From Planctomycetota bacterium (lineage in GTDB: Bacteria; Planctomycetota; Phycisphaerae; Phycisphaerales; UBA1924): a DNA stretch of 64,000 bases. The notes below the pieces were generated by a model that was not told where the DNA came from, made no database searches, and saw nothing but the letters and a program-made list of their open reading frames with translations. Below, piece after piece: positions 1 to 8,891 of the stretch. Each line of letters opens with the position of its first letter. Position 1 is the stretch's first letter. The DNA lies in contig CAUJHH010000032.1 in assembly GCA_963204725.1 (NCBI GenBank), positions 1-64,000 of the forward strand, read 5' to 3'. Position numbers and translations under genes: made by a program.

Positions 1-1
1 C

Positions 2-898
2 CCCGCGCTCGACACGGTTGCCCCGGCCAGCCAGCCGGTGGACTGGGCTCTCTACGGGGTGCCATTCGATGGCGGCGTGACCTACCGACCCGGCGCACGG
101 TTCGGACCCCGTGCCGTACGAGATGCCTCGCAGTATGTCAAGCCGTACTCGATCGAGCATGATGCCAACGTCTGCGAGCTGCTCTCGCTCGCGGACGCAG
201 GTGATGCGCCGATCCGGCCCTACGGCATCAAAGAGACGCTGGATGCCGTGACGGGCTTTGCTGAGTCCATCGGCGATCCTTCTCACACCAGACTCCTCGC
301 TGTCGGTGGCGATCACTCGATTGCCTACGCCAACATCCGAGCGACCTGGCTCCGGCGCGGCCGGCCAGCCCGCGGCCTGGCCCTTATCCATTTCGATAGC
401 CATCTCGATACGGTGGACACCGTGTGGGGGGAACGTTGGGGACACGCCTCTCCCTTCATCCGAGCGATCGAGGATGGCCTGATCGACCCAGACAGCATGC
501 TCAGCGTCGGAATCAAGGGACCCCTGAATCGCCGAGATGATCTCGACTATGCGGCGTCCAAAGGGATCACGATCCTCACGTACAACAGATGGAAGGCGGA
601 GGGCCACGCCGTCATCGCCGAGTTCCTTCACCGCATTGGCGAGCGCGAGACCTATCTCACCTTCGATATCGATTGCGTTGATCCCGCGTTCGCACCCGGG
701 ACCGGCACCCCTTGCGTCGGTGGCTTTACGAGCGCGGAGGCGCTCTCCACCTTGCGGTCGTTCCGCGGCGCAAACATCGTGGGTGCCGATGTCGTTGAAG
801 TGCTCCCCGACCGAGACGTCTCGGACATCACCGCATTCCTGGCTTCGCACATCGCGTTCGAGATCATCGCCCTCGACGCCGCCCGGCGGAAGTGCTGA
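2..898 (+). CDS. speB: Agmatinase/arginase-family ureohydrolase, 5' end outside window
   Basis: Binuclear manganese ureohydrolase that splits urea from agmatine or a related guanidino compound, in the cytoplasm. Counting from the GTG at 38, the metal-site motifs are GGDHS (90-94), FDSHLD (119-124) and DIDCVDP (210-216), followed by the GTGTP motif common in agmatinases. The GVPFDGG opening normally lies about 30 residues into the protein, and the frame stays open to the left edge, so the true start is probably outside the window and the GTG at 38 is internal. The DAHxD motif reads DSHLD, a tolerated variant. The gene ends 9 bp from the convergent gene at 908. Family membership is clear; agmatine rather than arginine or formiminoglutamate as substrate is inferred. 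Confidence 0.85.
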   Translation, partial: PALDTVAPASQPVDWALYGVPFDGGVTYRPGARFGPRAVRDASQYVKPYSIEHDANVCELLSLADAGDAPIRPYGIKETLDAVTGFAESIGDPSHTRLLAVGGDHSIAYANIRATWLRRGRPARGLALIHFDSHLDTVDTVWGERWGHASPFIRAIEDGLIDPDSMLSVGIKGPLNRRDDLDYAASKGITILTYNRWKAEGHAVIAEFLHRIGERETYLTFDIDCVDPAFAPGTGTPCVGGFTSAEALSTLRSFRGANIVGADVVEVLPDRDVSDITAFLASHIAFEIIALDAARRKC

Positions 899-907
899 CA
901 CGAGCAC

Positions 908-1747
908 CTACCAATGCCGACGTCGGCCCATAATCGCGATCCCGAGCAACCCGGTCGCAAACGTCCCCGGAGAGGGGATCACGGTATCGAGGTACGACGT
1001 CAGCGTGCGGAGCGTAATCTCCGTCGCCTGCACCGCGGCGTCGTAGGGCGTGTCGACGCCAACATGAATGTGCCCCGCCGCGAAGTTGCGGAACGCAGCG
1101 TCCGGCGAGTTATTCATCGAGTTGTACCAGACACCGTGGAGCCCGATGAACTCCGACAGGAAGTTCCCGCCGGTACCGGTCGAATCAATGTACACGTCAT
1201 CGATGATGCCGGCCGCCTCGACCGCGGACCGAATGTCATCGATCGGCAGGGAAGTGAACAGGTCCGTCCCGACAGGCAAGGCCTGAAAGATCGGAATGTT
1301 CTCATCCGGCAGCGTGGGAGAGCTGTAATCGGGTGACCATCGGTTGCGGGCCCGGCGCCGATGTCGCGTCTCGATTTCCCAAGAGCTCCCCGCGTTCCCG
1401 CGGCTGAAGGTGATGATCGCAACGGGCTTCAACTCCTCGGTGATCCGTGCCCAGTCCGCCACCGTATCCTGGTAATCAACCTCGAAGTCGCCCTCACCCT
1501 TGCCCCAGTTCGGGCCGGACTGTCCCGGAAACTCTGGGAAGAAGGAGTGGATGTTGTACCCGAGTCCCTCCCAGTCTTCACCCGCCCACCCGTCCGGGTT
1601 CTGCGAGGAGCTGGAGCTGAATTGACGCACCATGTTGTTCGTCTGGGGCCAATACGCGGTGATCATGATGTTCCGCGTGAAGTCCGCCCGCGCGATGCTG
1701 GAAAGGCTCGCCACAATGACCAAGGGCACAAACTGCATCATCCGCAT
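908..1747 (-). CDS. Secreted C15-peptidase-like protein lacking catalytic Cys, PEP-CTERM-like tail
   Basis: 279 residues from the ATG at 1747, chosen because GGAGGAG lies 6 bases upstream and a signal peptide follows (about 1-21). The middle resembles pyroglutamyl-peptidase I (family C15): an LFTSLPIDDIRSAVEAAG stretch (about 163-180), then a GT-x-x block (191-195) where C15 enzymes carry the nucleophile in GTFVC, and the GHIHVG histidine motif (225-230). Here the block reads GTGGN, so the cysteine appears replaced by asparagine while the histidine is kept. The C-terminus, PSP followed by a hydrophobic stretch and GRRR (258-277), looks like a PEP-CTERM sorting signal. Likely an exported, cell-surface protein with a C15 fold that is not a conventional cysteine peptidase. 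Function unknown. Confidence 0.6.
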   Translation of the reverse strand: MRMMQFVPLVIVASLSSIARADFTRNIMITAYWPQTNNMVRQFSSSSSQNPDGWAGEDWEGLGYNIHSFFPEFPGQSGPNWGKGEGDFEVDYQDTVADWARITEELKPVAIITFSRGNAGSSWEIETRHRRRARNRWSPDYSSPTLPDENIPIFQALPVGTDLFTSLPIDDIRSAVEAAGIIDDVYIDSTGTGGNFLSEFIGLHGVWYNSMNNSPDAAFRNFAAGHIHVGVDTPYDAAVQATEITLRTLTSYLDTVIPSPGTFATGLLGIAIMGRRRHW

Positions 1748-1887
1748 GAGCGACTCCTCCAGGCAGCGCTGACGCCCGATCGCAACACGAGGTCCGGCCG
1801 AGCCTTCGCGCCATCTCGTGGAGTATGCGCCATGTTCGGGATTCGTCAATCAGATTGAGCACAATGAGCCCATCAACACCCGATTCC

Positions 1888-1893
1888 TACACT
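1888..1893 (+). promoter_or_regulatory. TACACT -10-like box just before a start codon
   Basis: TACACT ends 7 bases before the ATG at 1901, the position of a -10 element for a transcript beginning at or very near the start codon. There is no Shine-Dalgarno sequence. No convincing -35 is visible. Same pattern as 12317, 57741 and 63920. Confidence 0.4.
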
Positions 1894-1900
1894 CCGCCCC

Positions 1901-3130
1901 ATGGACGACGCGGGTCAACGCATCCGATGGAGCCGCGTGCTCGGCTGGGGCATCTACCTTGCGGTGTCGTGGACGTGGTGCATCGGCATGTTCCTGCCGA
2001 TCCTGCTGTTGCGAGACTTCGGCCTGCTGGGGTATATCGCCTTCGCCCTTCCAAACGTGGTAGGTGCCGCAGCGATGGGCTGGATCCTGACCAGCCCGGA
2101 TGCGAGCCGCCGATTTGTAGAGCGGCATCGGCTTGCGTGCATCGCCTTCGGGGCCATCACGGTTCTCTTCCACCTGGTCTTCACACTGCGAGTCTTGGCG
2201 CCATTCAGCGTGTTGAACGGTGCGATGCTTGGCGTCGCGGTGATCCTGCTCGCTCCGTTGTTGCTCTCTTGGCTCGATCGCCCCCGTCTCATCGCTCTTG
2301 TCACCTACGCCATCAGCCTCGGCACGGTGGCGACCCTCGCCGCGCGCGGCTGGATCCCGACACCCGAACTCGACCCGTCTTCCGCAGCCTCGCTGCACTC
2401 GATGCGACTGGCGACACACGAAACGCTGTTTCTCGCGCCGGCCTGCGCTTTCGGATTCCTGTTCTGCCCGTACCTGGATCTGACGTTTCATCGCGCCAGA
2501 CAAGGCCTTGATGGCGCCGAGTCTCGCCTCGGATTTGGACTCGGGTTCGGTGTGTTCTTCCTTGCGATGATCCTCTTCACCATCGCGTATGCTCCCATGT
2601 TCGCGCCCCGGCATGCCACGATCGGGCCGCGTCCGCAGCCCCTGCTCGTGAGCGCACTGCTGTTGCACCTTGGCGCACAGACCGCTGCCACAATCGCCTT
2701 TCACCTTCGCGCCCTTCGCGGCACACGCCCCACTCCACTCGGGCGAGGAGCCTTCTGGTCGCTCGCGGTGCTGTCGATCTTCATTGCGGGCTCGTTGTTG
2801 CTGTCTCGACCCGTGGCAACGTCGGTTCCGGCGTTTGCCGACCCAAACGAGCGACTCATCTGGTATCGCATGTTCATGTCCTTCTACGCGCTGGCATTTC
2901 CGGGCTATGTCTGGCTCGTCGCGATCCCAACCCGCGATGGCCACGCGGGCATCCATGGCCGTGAGGGCCGACGGAAGCTCGCGACCCTTGCGATTGCGAT
3001 CCTGTTCGCCTCTCCCTGTTTCTGGCTCGGCTTCGTGGAGCGCCAGACGTGGTGGCTGGTTCCAGGCATTCTGGTCATTCTGGGCTCTCGACTGCTGGTG
3101 ACGCCCCGAGCACATCGCCGGCCCCGTTGA
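1901..3130 (+). CDS. Polytopic inner-membrane protein, unknown function
   Basis: 409 residues with about ten or more hydrophobic segments spread along the whole length, starting with GWGIYLAVSWTWCIGMF (about 16-32). I do not recognise the family. The first 60 residues recall the opening helices of sodium-solute symporters, but no diagnostic motif is present and the rest does not follow that pattern. The ATG at 1901 follows a TACACT box and has no Shine-Dalgarno sequence. The last 56 bases overlap the convergent queG gene, so the two genes share coding DNA at their 3' ends. A transporter role is possible but unproven. Confidence 0.7.
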   Translation: MDDAGQRIRWSRVLGWGIYLAVSWTWCIGMFLPILLLRDFGLLGYIAFALPNVVGAAAMGWILTSPDASRRFVERHRLACIAFGAITVLFHLVFTLRVLAPFSVLNGAMLGVAVILLAPLLLSWLDRPRLIALVTYAISLGTVATLAARGWIPTPELDPSSAASLHSMRLATHETLFLAPACAFGFLFCPYLDLTFHRARQGLDGAESRLGFGLGFGVFFLAMILFTIAYAPMFAPRHATIGPRPQPLLVSALLLHLGAQTAATIAFHLRALRGTRPTPLGRGAFWSLAVLSIFIAGSLLLSRPVATSVPAFADPNERLIWYRMFMSFYALAFPGYVWLVAIPTRDGHAGIHGREGRRKLATLAIAILFASPCFWLGFVERQTWWLVPGILVILGSRLLVTPRAHRRPR

Positions 3131-4226
3131 GCGATCGATCCAACGACGCGAGCACTTCTCGGGCGGTTGCCCGCACCATCTCCGGCTCATTCGGGTTCCA
3201 CATCGCATCCTCGATGGCCCGACGATAGCGGGACATGCGAACGCCACTCTCCGGTATCGCCGCCAAGTTCCCGATCGCGATCAACGCGTTCCGCTTCATC
3301 ATGGAGAGCGTTGCCCGCTTCATCGCCGACGAGTTGAATGCACTCCGGCGCGCGTTCGCGTCCCACCCCAGCACATCTAGCAGATCGAAGCCCGCGTGCC
3401 GTGTCGCGTACGCGTGGGAGACCAGCCCCTCGCTCCTGCGCACGCCCCGAACCGTCGGCGCGTTGTGTGGGCATACTTCCTGGCATACATCACAACCGTA
3501 CACCCAACTACCTATGGGCGTGCGGAGGGAGTCATCGATCCTGTCGCGATGCTCGATCGTCAGGTAGGAAATGCAACGGCGCGCATCGACGTGGTAAGGT
3601 GTGATTGCACCGGTCGGACACGCGTCGATGCAGCGTGTGCACGTGCCACAGTGGTCCTCAATTCGCTCCTGAGCCGTCGGTGCCTCGAGCGTGAGCGTGG
3701 TCGCGAACCCGCCGAGCGCGAAGTAGCTGCCGAGCTCCGGATGGATGAGCATGGTGTTCTTGGCGCTCCAGCCCATCCCACAACGTTCGGCCATCTCGCG
3801 CTCGAGCACGGGCGCGGTATCCACGAACGAGCGAAACCTGTGACCCGGATGCTCGGCTCTCAGAGCGTCGCACACGTCATGGAGTCGTCGCTTCATGACC
3901 CGGTGGTAATCATCACCCCGCACGTATCGCGCAATGCGAGCGTTCGATGACCCCGGCCCGACGACCTCAGGCTCGCCGCGCGCCGCGTACAAGTCCGCAA
4001 CCATGACGAATGATCTCGCGCCGTCGAGCAGCCTCGATGGATTCAGACGCACTTCGAGCGCCTCGGTCATGAAATCCATGTCGCCGTGTCGGCCGTCGTC
4101 AAGCCATGCGAGCAGTTCGCTCGCGTGCGCCGGAGGATCCACGCCGCACACCCCCGCGAGGGCAAATCCCCTCGCAAGGCATCGCTCGATGACATCACCA
4201 GCAAGTTCGATGGGTGTGAGACTCAT
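3075..4226 (-). CDS. queG: Epoxyqueuosine reductase QueG
   Basis: Cobalamin-dependent iron-sulfur enzyme that reduces epoxyqueuosine to queuosine in the wobble base of GUN tRNAs, the last step of queuosine synthesis. 383 residues, normal for the family. Two 4Fe-4S motifs are visible: CGTCTRCIDACP (193-204) and CDVCQEVCP (245-253), with an extra cysteine near 218 that completes the first ferredoxin-like set. The VDTAPVLERE segment (about 135-144) contains the conserved active-site aspartate. It lies 45 bp downstream of the TIM-barrel gene at 4272 on the same strand and may be cotranscribed. Its 3' end overlaps the convergent membrane-protein gene by 56 bp. Confidence 0.93.
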   Translation of the reverse strand: MSLTPIELAGDVIERCLARGFALAGVCGVDPPAHASELLAWLDDGRHGDMDFMTEALEVRLNPSRLLDGARSFVMVADLYAARGEPEVVGPGSSNARIARYVRGDDYHRVMKRRLHDVCDALRAEHPGHRFRSFVDTAPVLEREMAERCGMGWSAKNTMLIHPELGSYFALGGFATTLTLEAPTAQERIEDHCGTCTRCIDACPTGAITPYHVDARRCISYLTIEHRDRIDDSLRTPIGSWVYGCDVCQEVCPHNAPTVRGVRRSEGLVSHAYATRHAGFDLLDVLGWDANARRSAFNSSAMKRATLSMMKRNALIAIGNLAAIPESGVRMSRYRRAIEDAMWNPNEPEMVRATAREVLASLDRSLNGAGDVLGASPAVESPE

Positions 4227-4271
4227 CGCACTGATCCACCGCGTCGAGCGCGAGGTCGCTTCCTCGGCATT

Positions 4272-5132
4272 TCAGCGGAGCGCCGAACCGCTGAGGGCGC
4301 GATCACTCGGCGTTGCCGACCACTGGCGGAGTCGCGACGCGGCCTCGGCGAGCACCGCCCCGGGCTCACCGAGTTCCGGCATCCACAGGCGATCCCACTC
4401 AACGACAACCCAGCCGCTGAAGCGATTCGACGAAAGGTGGCGCACAAGACCCTCGCAACCGAGCGTGCCCTCGCCGATGGGGCAAGGAACGCCCGACCGC
4501 ACGTCCTTGAGTTTGACCATCCACAACCTGTCCGCCAATGCGTTCACGCCGTCAATCGGTGACTCTCCGGTACCGATCGCCGCTCCGGGCGAATACGACG
4601 CTCCGAGCAACGGGTGGTCGACCTCGGCAATGACGCGCGCGATGTCGCTCGCCATCGGAAACGAGCCGCCGTTCTCCAGAACGATCTTCACGCCGGTGTT
4701 GCGGGCCGCGTCCACCACCGTGGAGAGCCGCTCGACGACCCGACGTTCTGCAAGCTTTGTGTTGTCACCTTCGCGATATTCAAAGCCGAACACGCGCACG
4801 AAGGGCACATCCAACGCCGCGGCCATGTGGATGATCGACTTGGCGTCTCGAACGCTGCGATCGATGTCGGTGATCACCCTGCCGATCACGGGCGGGAAGA
4901 TCGGCTCATCGAATCGGCATCCGGTACCAAGTGAACACGGCGTGACACCCGCACCCTCAAGAGCCTCTCGCAGCTTCGACGCCGCGGTGTGGGCCGGATC
5001 GCAAGCGATCGAGGAAGAGCCGAATCCAAAGGTCCGCAGCTCCACCCCATCAAACTCGCTGCTTGAGGCGAACGAGACGACCTGCTCCATCGTCCACTCT
5101 GGGCAAGCCACCGTGCTGAAAGCCAGTTTCAT
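4272..5132 (-). CDS. Sugar phosphate isomerase/epimerase-like TIM-barrel protein
   Basis: 286 residues of the xylose-isomerase-like TIM-barrel superfamily (AP endonuclease family 2 fold). It opens with MKLAFSTVACPEW and an EFDGVELR strand (about 28-36), and carries an IVLENGGSFP segment near the middle and a GWVVVEWDR strand near the C-terminus, which supply metal-binding acidic residues typical of the fold. Many planctomycete paralogues act on sugars or inositols, but the substrate cannot be told from sequence. The ATG at 5132 has GAGGG about 10 bases upstream. queG follows after 45 bp. Confidence 0.75.
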   Translation of the reverse strand: MKLAFSTVACPEWTMEQVVSFASSSEFDGVELRTFGFGSSSIACDPAHTAASKLREALEGAGVTPCSLGTGCRFDEPIFPPVIGRVITDIDRSVRDAKSIIHMAAALDVPFVRVFGFEYREGDNTKLAERRVVERLSTVVDAARNTGVKIVLENGGSFPMASDIARVIAEVDHPLLGASYSPGAAIGTGESPIDGVNALADRLWMVKLKDVRSGVPCPIGEGTLGCEGLVRHLSSNRFSGWVVVEWDRLWMPELGEPGAVLAEAASRLRQWSATPSDRALSGSALR

Positions 5133-5785
5133 GTGCGCGATCCCTCTGGCCCTGAAGGGCCCGAACAGAGGTCAATCGTCCGCGCGGCGACCGCCCGGGT
5201 CAAACCCCGCGAGTTTGCAACCCCAAACAAGTCTTCCATCACCGGATGGGACCATACCAGCCGCCGGACCGCACTGGAACGATTGGTCCGCCCGAGTTCC
5301 CTTGGTCATACAAGTGGTCCGCCGGAACCGTGTCTTGCGCCGATCCTGCCCGCGACCGCTCAATCGAATCGGACACTTTAGTTGGCGGAGCGGACGCCGC
5401 GATGTTCGGACACTCGCGACGCCTGGCCGGACAGAACTGGGCGGCACACGGAGTCATTCGTGCATCGACGCGCCAATCACTCGACCAAGAGTCATGGACG
5501 ACTCGCCCGAATCATCGCACACTCGATGCTCGCCAGCTGCGCGTTCGCGGGCGCCGCATCGAGCGGTTGCGGATTCTCGGCCCGGGACGACTTTGTTGGT
5601 GTCCGATCCATCCAACTTATCGCCAGCCCCGGAGACCATTCGGCATTTGCGGCTCGCTCGCAGTATCCATCCATGTGCCGATTCTCGGACAGTCCAGGTT
5701 CACTCTCGGCAGTTCCAGAAACACCCGACTGGCCTTGAAGCGTGTCCTCTCGACCGCGCTAACGTAGCGTGTCTGGAGGCACCCT
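5133..5785. other. 653-bp stretch without a supported gene
   Basis: Lies between the divergent TIM-barrel gene (start 5132) and tryptophan dioxygenase (start 5786), so it should hold both promoters. Short frames cross it on both strands but none has a Shine-Dalgarno site plus a recognisable domain. One plus-strand frame (ATG at 5526, 70 codons) contains AASSGC, a lipobox-like string, with too weak a hydrophobic segment to call. No tRNA fold or terminator stands out. Confidence 0.5.
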
Positions 5786-6670
5786 ATGAGCAAACCCGAA
5801 GCAGGTTCGCTGGAGTCCGGCGTCGTCACGGACTTCAAGGACAAGATGACCTACGCGCAATACTTGGACCTCGAGCGGGTGCTGAACGCGCAGCACCCGC
5901 TCTCTCAACCTCCACATCACGACGAGATGCTCTTTATCATCATCCACCAGACCACAGAACTCTGGTTCAAGCTGGTGATCCACGAGTTGCGATCCGCCAT
6001 GACGCACATCCGCGCCGATCGGCTCGAGCCCGCTTTCAAGATACTGGCGCGCGTCAAGCACATCCAGGCCCAGCTTCTGGACCAGTGGTCTGTCCTGGCC
6101 ACATTGACGCCGAGCGAGTACGTCCAGTTCCGCCATGTGCTCGGTCCATCCAGCGGCTTCCAGTCGGTTCAGTTTCGCACTGTCGAGTTCTTAATGGGCA
6201 ACAAGAACCGCGCCATGCTCGGGGTTCACGCCCACGATCCAGCGGCTCACGCGCAGCTCAAGGCCGATCTCGAGGCCCCGAGTCTCTATGACGAGTTTCT
6301 CGCGCACCTGTCTCGACGTGGCATGCCGGTACCCAAGGAAGTTCTGACGCGCGACTACGCCGAGGTCCACACGAGCCACGCCGGAGTCGTTGATGTGTTC
6401 AAGGACATCTACGAGAACACCGGGAACAACTGGGACGCCTACGAGATGTGTGAAAAGCTCGTGGATGTCGACGAGCAATACGCCCTTTGGCGGTTTCGAC
6501 ACATGAACGTAGTCTGGCGAGTCATCGGGCTCAAGTCCGGCACCGGCGGCACCTCGGGCGTCAACTTCCTCCAACGAACCGTCGGCATCCGCTTCTTCCC
6601 TGAGCTCTGGGAGGTGCGAACCGTGATCGGCCCGCCAACACACGGCCTCCCTACGCGTCGCCCGATCTAA
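5786..6670 (+). CDS. kynA: Tryptophan 2,3-dioxygenase
   Basis: Haem enzyme that opens the indole ring of L-tryptophan to N-formylkynurenine, the first step of the kynurenine pathway, cytoplasmic. 294 residues, matching the bacterial family. Visible landmarks: [10 protein letters not shown] (54-63) in the active site, the [16 protein letters not shown] block (112-127) whose arginine binds the substrate carboxylate, the haem-ligand histidine at about 239 in [11 protein letters not shown], and SGTGGTSG (about 251-258) of the mobile loop. The ATG has GGAGGC upstream. The kynureninase-like gene follows 20 bp later, so the pair is almost certainly an operon. Confidence 0.95.
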   Translation: MSKPEAGSLESGVVTDFKDKMTYAQYLDLERVLNAQHPLSQPPHHDEMLFIIIHQTTELWFKLVIHELRSAMTHIRADRLEPAFKILARVKHIQAQLLDQWSVLATLTPSEYVQFRHVLGPSSGFQSVQFRTVEFLMGNKNRAMLGVHAHDPAAHAQLKADLEAPSLYDEFLAHLSRRGMPVPKEVLTRDYAEVHTSHAGVVDVFKDIYENTGNNWDAYEMCEKLVDVDEQYALWRFRHMNVVWRVIGLKSGTGGTSGVNFLQRTVGIRFFPELWEVRTVIGPPTHGLPTRRPI

Positions 6671-6690
6671 TCCTCCTGTGAGACGTCGTC

Positions 6691-7953
6691 ATGTCAACTC
6701 CGACCGATACAGCCGGAATCCTCTCTTTTCCTGAGATCGACTCTGCGGTCGAGGCGCTGGGATCAGGCCCGCTGCAAGAGCGATTGCTCATCGAACACGT
6801 GCATCCTCTCTTCTCGCGCGTGCTCGCTCGGACCGAGTCCTATCTTGCAAACCACTCGCTTGGTCGCCCACTGGACCGCGCCGAGTCCGACGTCGCCCGT
6901 TTCGCTACGCTCTGGCAGCGGGACATGGATGAGGCCTGGGGTCCATGGCTCGCCGAGTTGACCGCGTTCCGCGCACGCATTGCGGCTCTCATCGGGCTCT
7001 CCCGTACGGACGCCGTCGTATCAAAGCCCGGCGCGGGCCAAGGCCTTCGGGCGGTGCTCAATGCGCTCCCGAGGCCAAAGGACGGCAAGCTCCATCACGT
7101 CGTCACCACCCGTGCCGAATTCGACTCGATCGACTTCATCATCAAGACGTATCAGGAGCAGGGCCGCATCCGCGTCACATGGATCGCGACCCACGAGGGC
7201 CTCCTCGATCAGGAGGAGATCATCCGGGCCATGAATCCCTCGGTTGATCTGGTTGTCGTCAGCCATGTCGTCTTCGCAACCGGGCAGTTGCTCGACAGGG
7301 CGGACCAGATCGTGGCCGCCGCTCATCGGGCGGGGTCACTCTGCCTCCTCGACATGTACCACTCCGCGGGCGTCGTGCCGCTCTCGATGGAAGCGCTGGG
7401 TGCCGACTTCGGAATCGGCGGCTCGTACAAGTACCTCCGCGGAGGTCCGGGCGCGGGTTGGCTCGCGATCCATCCTCGTCACCTCTCGGAAGGTCAACCG
7501 CCATTGCGGACGCTGGACACCGGCTGGTTTGCGAAGAAGGACACCTTCGGCTTCGCCAGAGACGAGAGGCCACTCCTCGCGCCGGGTGGCGATGCATGGA
7601 TGGAGTGCACGCCTTTCGTGCTCGGCGCGTACCAGGCGGCTGCGGGACTCGCGTTGCTCCGGTCGCTCGGTGTCGATCGGCTGCGTGAGTACAGCGTCGG
7701 CCAGCAGGCATTCCTCGCAGACCGATTGCGGGCCCAAGATGTGCCGATCCGTCTCGTCGAGCCCCGAGGCGCGTTCCTGCTCGTCCCAAGCAAGGACGCC
7801 CCCGCTCTCTCGAGGGCCCTCAAGCTCGGGGGGCTCAGTACCGACGCGCGCGGTGCTCATGTCCGGCTCTGTCCGGATATCCTGAATACCAGGGAGGAAC
7901 TCGATCTCGCGGCTGCGACGATCGCCCGCGTCAAGACTGCGGCAGGACTCTGA
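6691..7953 (+). CDS. kynU: Kynureninase-like PLP enzyme
   Basis: Fold-type I PLP enzyme of the class V aminotransferase group. 420 residues. The PLP lysine is K247 in GGSYKYLRGGPGAG, a form close to kynureninases, and DMYHSAG (221-227) supplies the aspartate and histidine that hold the cofactor. It would hydrolyse kynurenine to anthranilate and alanine. The position 20 bp after tryptophan dioxygenase supports this over other class V activities. No arylformamidase gene is next to the pair. The last 23 bases overlap the convergent histidine-kinase gene. Confidence 0.85.
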   Translation: MSTPTDTAGILSFPEIDSAVEALGSGPLQERLLIEHVHPLFSRVLARTESYLANHSLGRPLDRAESDVARFATLWQRDMDEAWGPWLAELTAFRARIAALIGLSRTDAVVSKPGAGQGLRAVLNALPRPKDGKLHHVVTTRAEFDSIDFIIKTYQEQGRIRVTWIATHEGLLDQEEIIRAMNPSVDLVVVSHVVFATGQLLDRADQIVAAAHRAGSLCLLDMYHSAGVVPLSMEALGADFGIGGSYKYLRGGPGAGWLAIHPRHLSEGQPPLRTLDTGWFAKKDTFGFARDERPLLAPGGDAWMECTPFVLGAYQAAAGLALLRSLGVDRLREYSVGQQAFLADRLRAQDVPIRLVEPRGAFLLVPSKDAPALSRALKLGGLSTDARGAHVRLCPDILNTREELDLAAATIARVKTAAGL

Positions 7954-8824
7954 CGCCGCCCAACGCCGGGAGAATAATCGTGAAGTCGGTTCCCGCGCCC
8001 GGGTCAGAGTGGACATCGAGCCGCCCACCATGCGCTTCGACGAGGCGCCGAGCGGTGGGTAGACCGAGCCCACTTCCTCCGGCCTTGGTGGTGAAATAGG
8101 GCTCAAAGACGCGGTCGAGGCGATCGGACGCGATCCCCAGCCCGGTGTCGATCACATGGAGCCTCACCTCGGGGTTACGTTCCGCGTCAAGCGTTCCCTC
8201 GGTCCGAAGAATCAGCTCCCGCGCCCTCGTCGCGTCTGTGCCAGCCATTGCCTGCACGCCATTGAGCATGAGGTTGAGCAACGCCTGCTTCAGATGCGGG
8301 ACGTCGAGATCCGCCATCAATGGTGCGCCATGAAGACTCTCGCGGATCCGCACGCCCTGGCTCTCGGCCTGAGGGAGGAAGAAGTCGATCAGGTCCCGCA
8401 CAACTTCATTCAGGTCCGTCGGCACGCGCTCGAGCTTGAGATCGCCAGCAAAACGCAGAAAATCGGTCAAGATGCCTCGCAGGCGCTCGACCTCACGCCT
8501 GAGCGACGAGATCCGACGAATGAGACGTCCCTTCTCTTCCTCCGCAATGGGCGTCTCCTCGATCGTCTCGGCCAGCAGCTGCGCGTTCAGACCAATCGTC
8601 GAGAGTGGATTCTTGATCTCGTGCGCGAGCCCCCCGGTCATCGCCCCGATCTCTGCCATCCGTTCCGCAGCGCGAGCCCGACGCTCCGCGGCACGTACCT
8701 TTCGGAGGTGACGCACGATGATCCAGCGCGCCGCTCCAGCAGTAAGAAGCACGCCGCTACCAAAGGCTACGAGCCCAATTGTCACGGATGGCTGCACAAG
8801 CATCCCCCATACCACCAGCGCCAA
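7931..8824 (-). CDS. Membrane sensor histidine kinase, no partner regulator nearby
   Basis: 297 residues. The first 40 form one or two membrane helices with almost no periplasmic loop, then a coiled linker, the dimerisation box with the phosphorylated histidine H68 in GGLAHEIKNPLST, an N-box near LLNLMLNGVQAM, a DTGLGI G1 box and a GSGLGLPTARRLVEAHGG G2 segment. It resembles the NtrB/AtoS class. The only start for the full length is a TTG at 8824; an ATG at 8803 is an alternative that would shorten the first helix. No response regulator is adjacent. It lies 67 bp after the cold-shock gene on the same strand. Confidence 0.85.
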   Translation of the reverse strand: MALVVWGMLVQPSVTIGLVAFGSGVLLTAGAARWIIVRHLRKVRAAERRARAAERMAEIGAMTGGLAHEIKNPLSTIGLNAQLLAETIEETPIAEEEKGRLIRRISSLRREVERLRGILTDFLRFAGDLKLERVPTDLNEVVRDLIDFFLPQAESQGVRIRESLHGAPLMADLDVPHLKQALLNLMLNGVQAMAGTDATRARELILRTEGTLDAERNPEVRLHVIDTGLGIASDRLDRVFEPYFTTKAGGSGLGLPTARRLVEAHGGRLDVHSDPGAGTDFTIILPALGGVRVLPQS

Positions 8825-8891
8825 GCGGAGGTCCCGCCGACGAGGGATGCAGATGCTATGGAGCCGGTCGATCCGAGATCGGCGTCATCGC

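Noticed and set aside
5239-5457. A minus-strand frame containing DQGNSGGPIV, like the serine motif of trypsin-type proteases
   Set aside because: No histidine or aspartate partner motif and no room for a protease domain; the frame is short, without a ribosome site, and probably chance.
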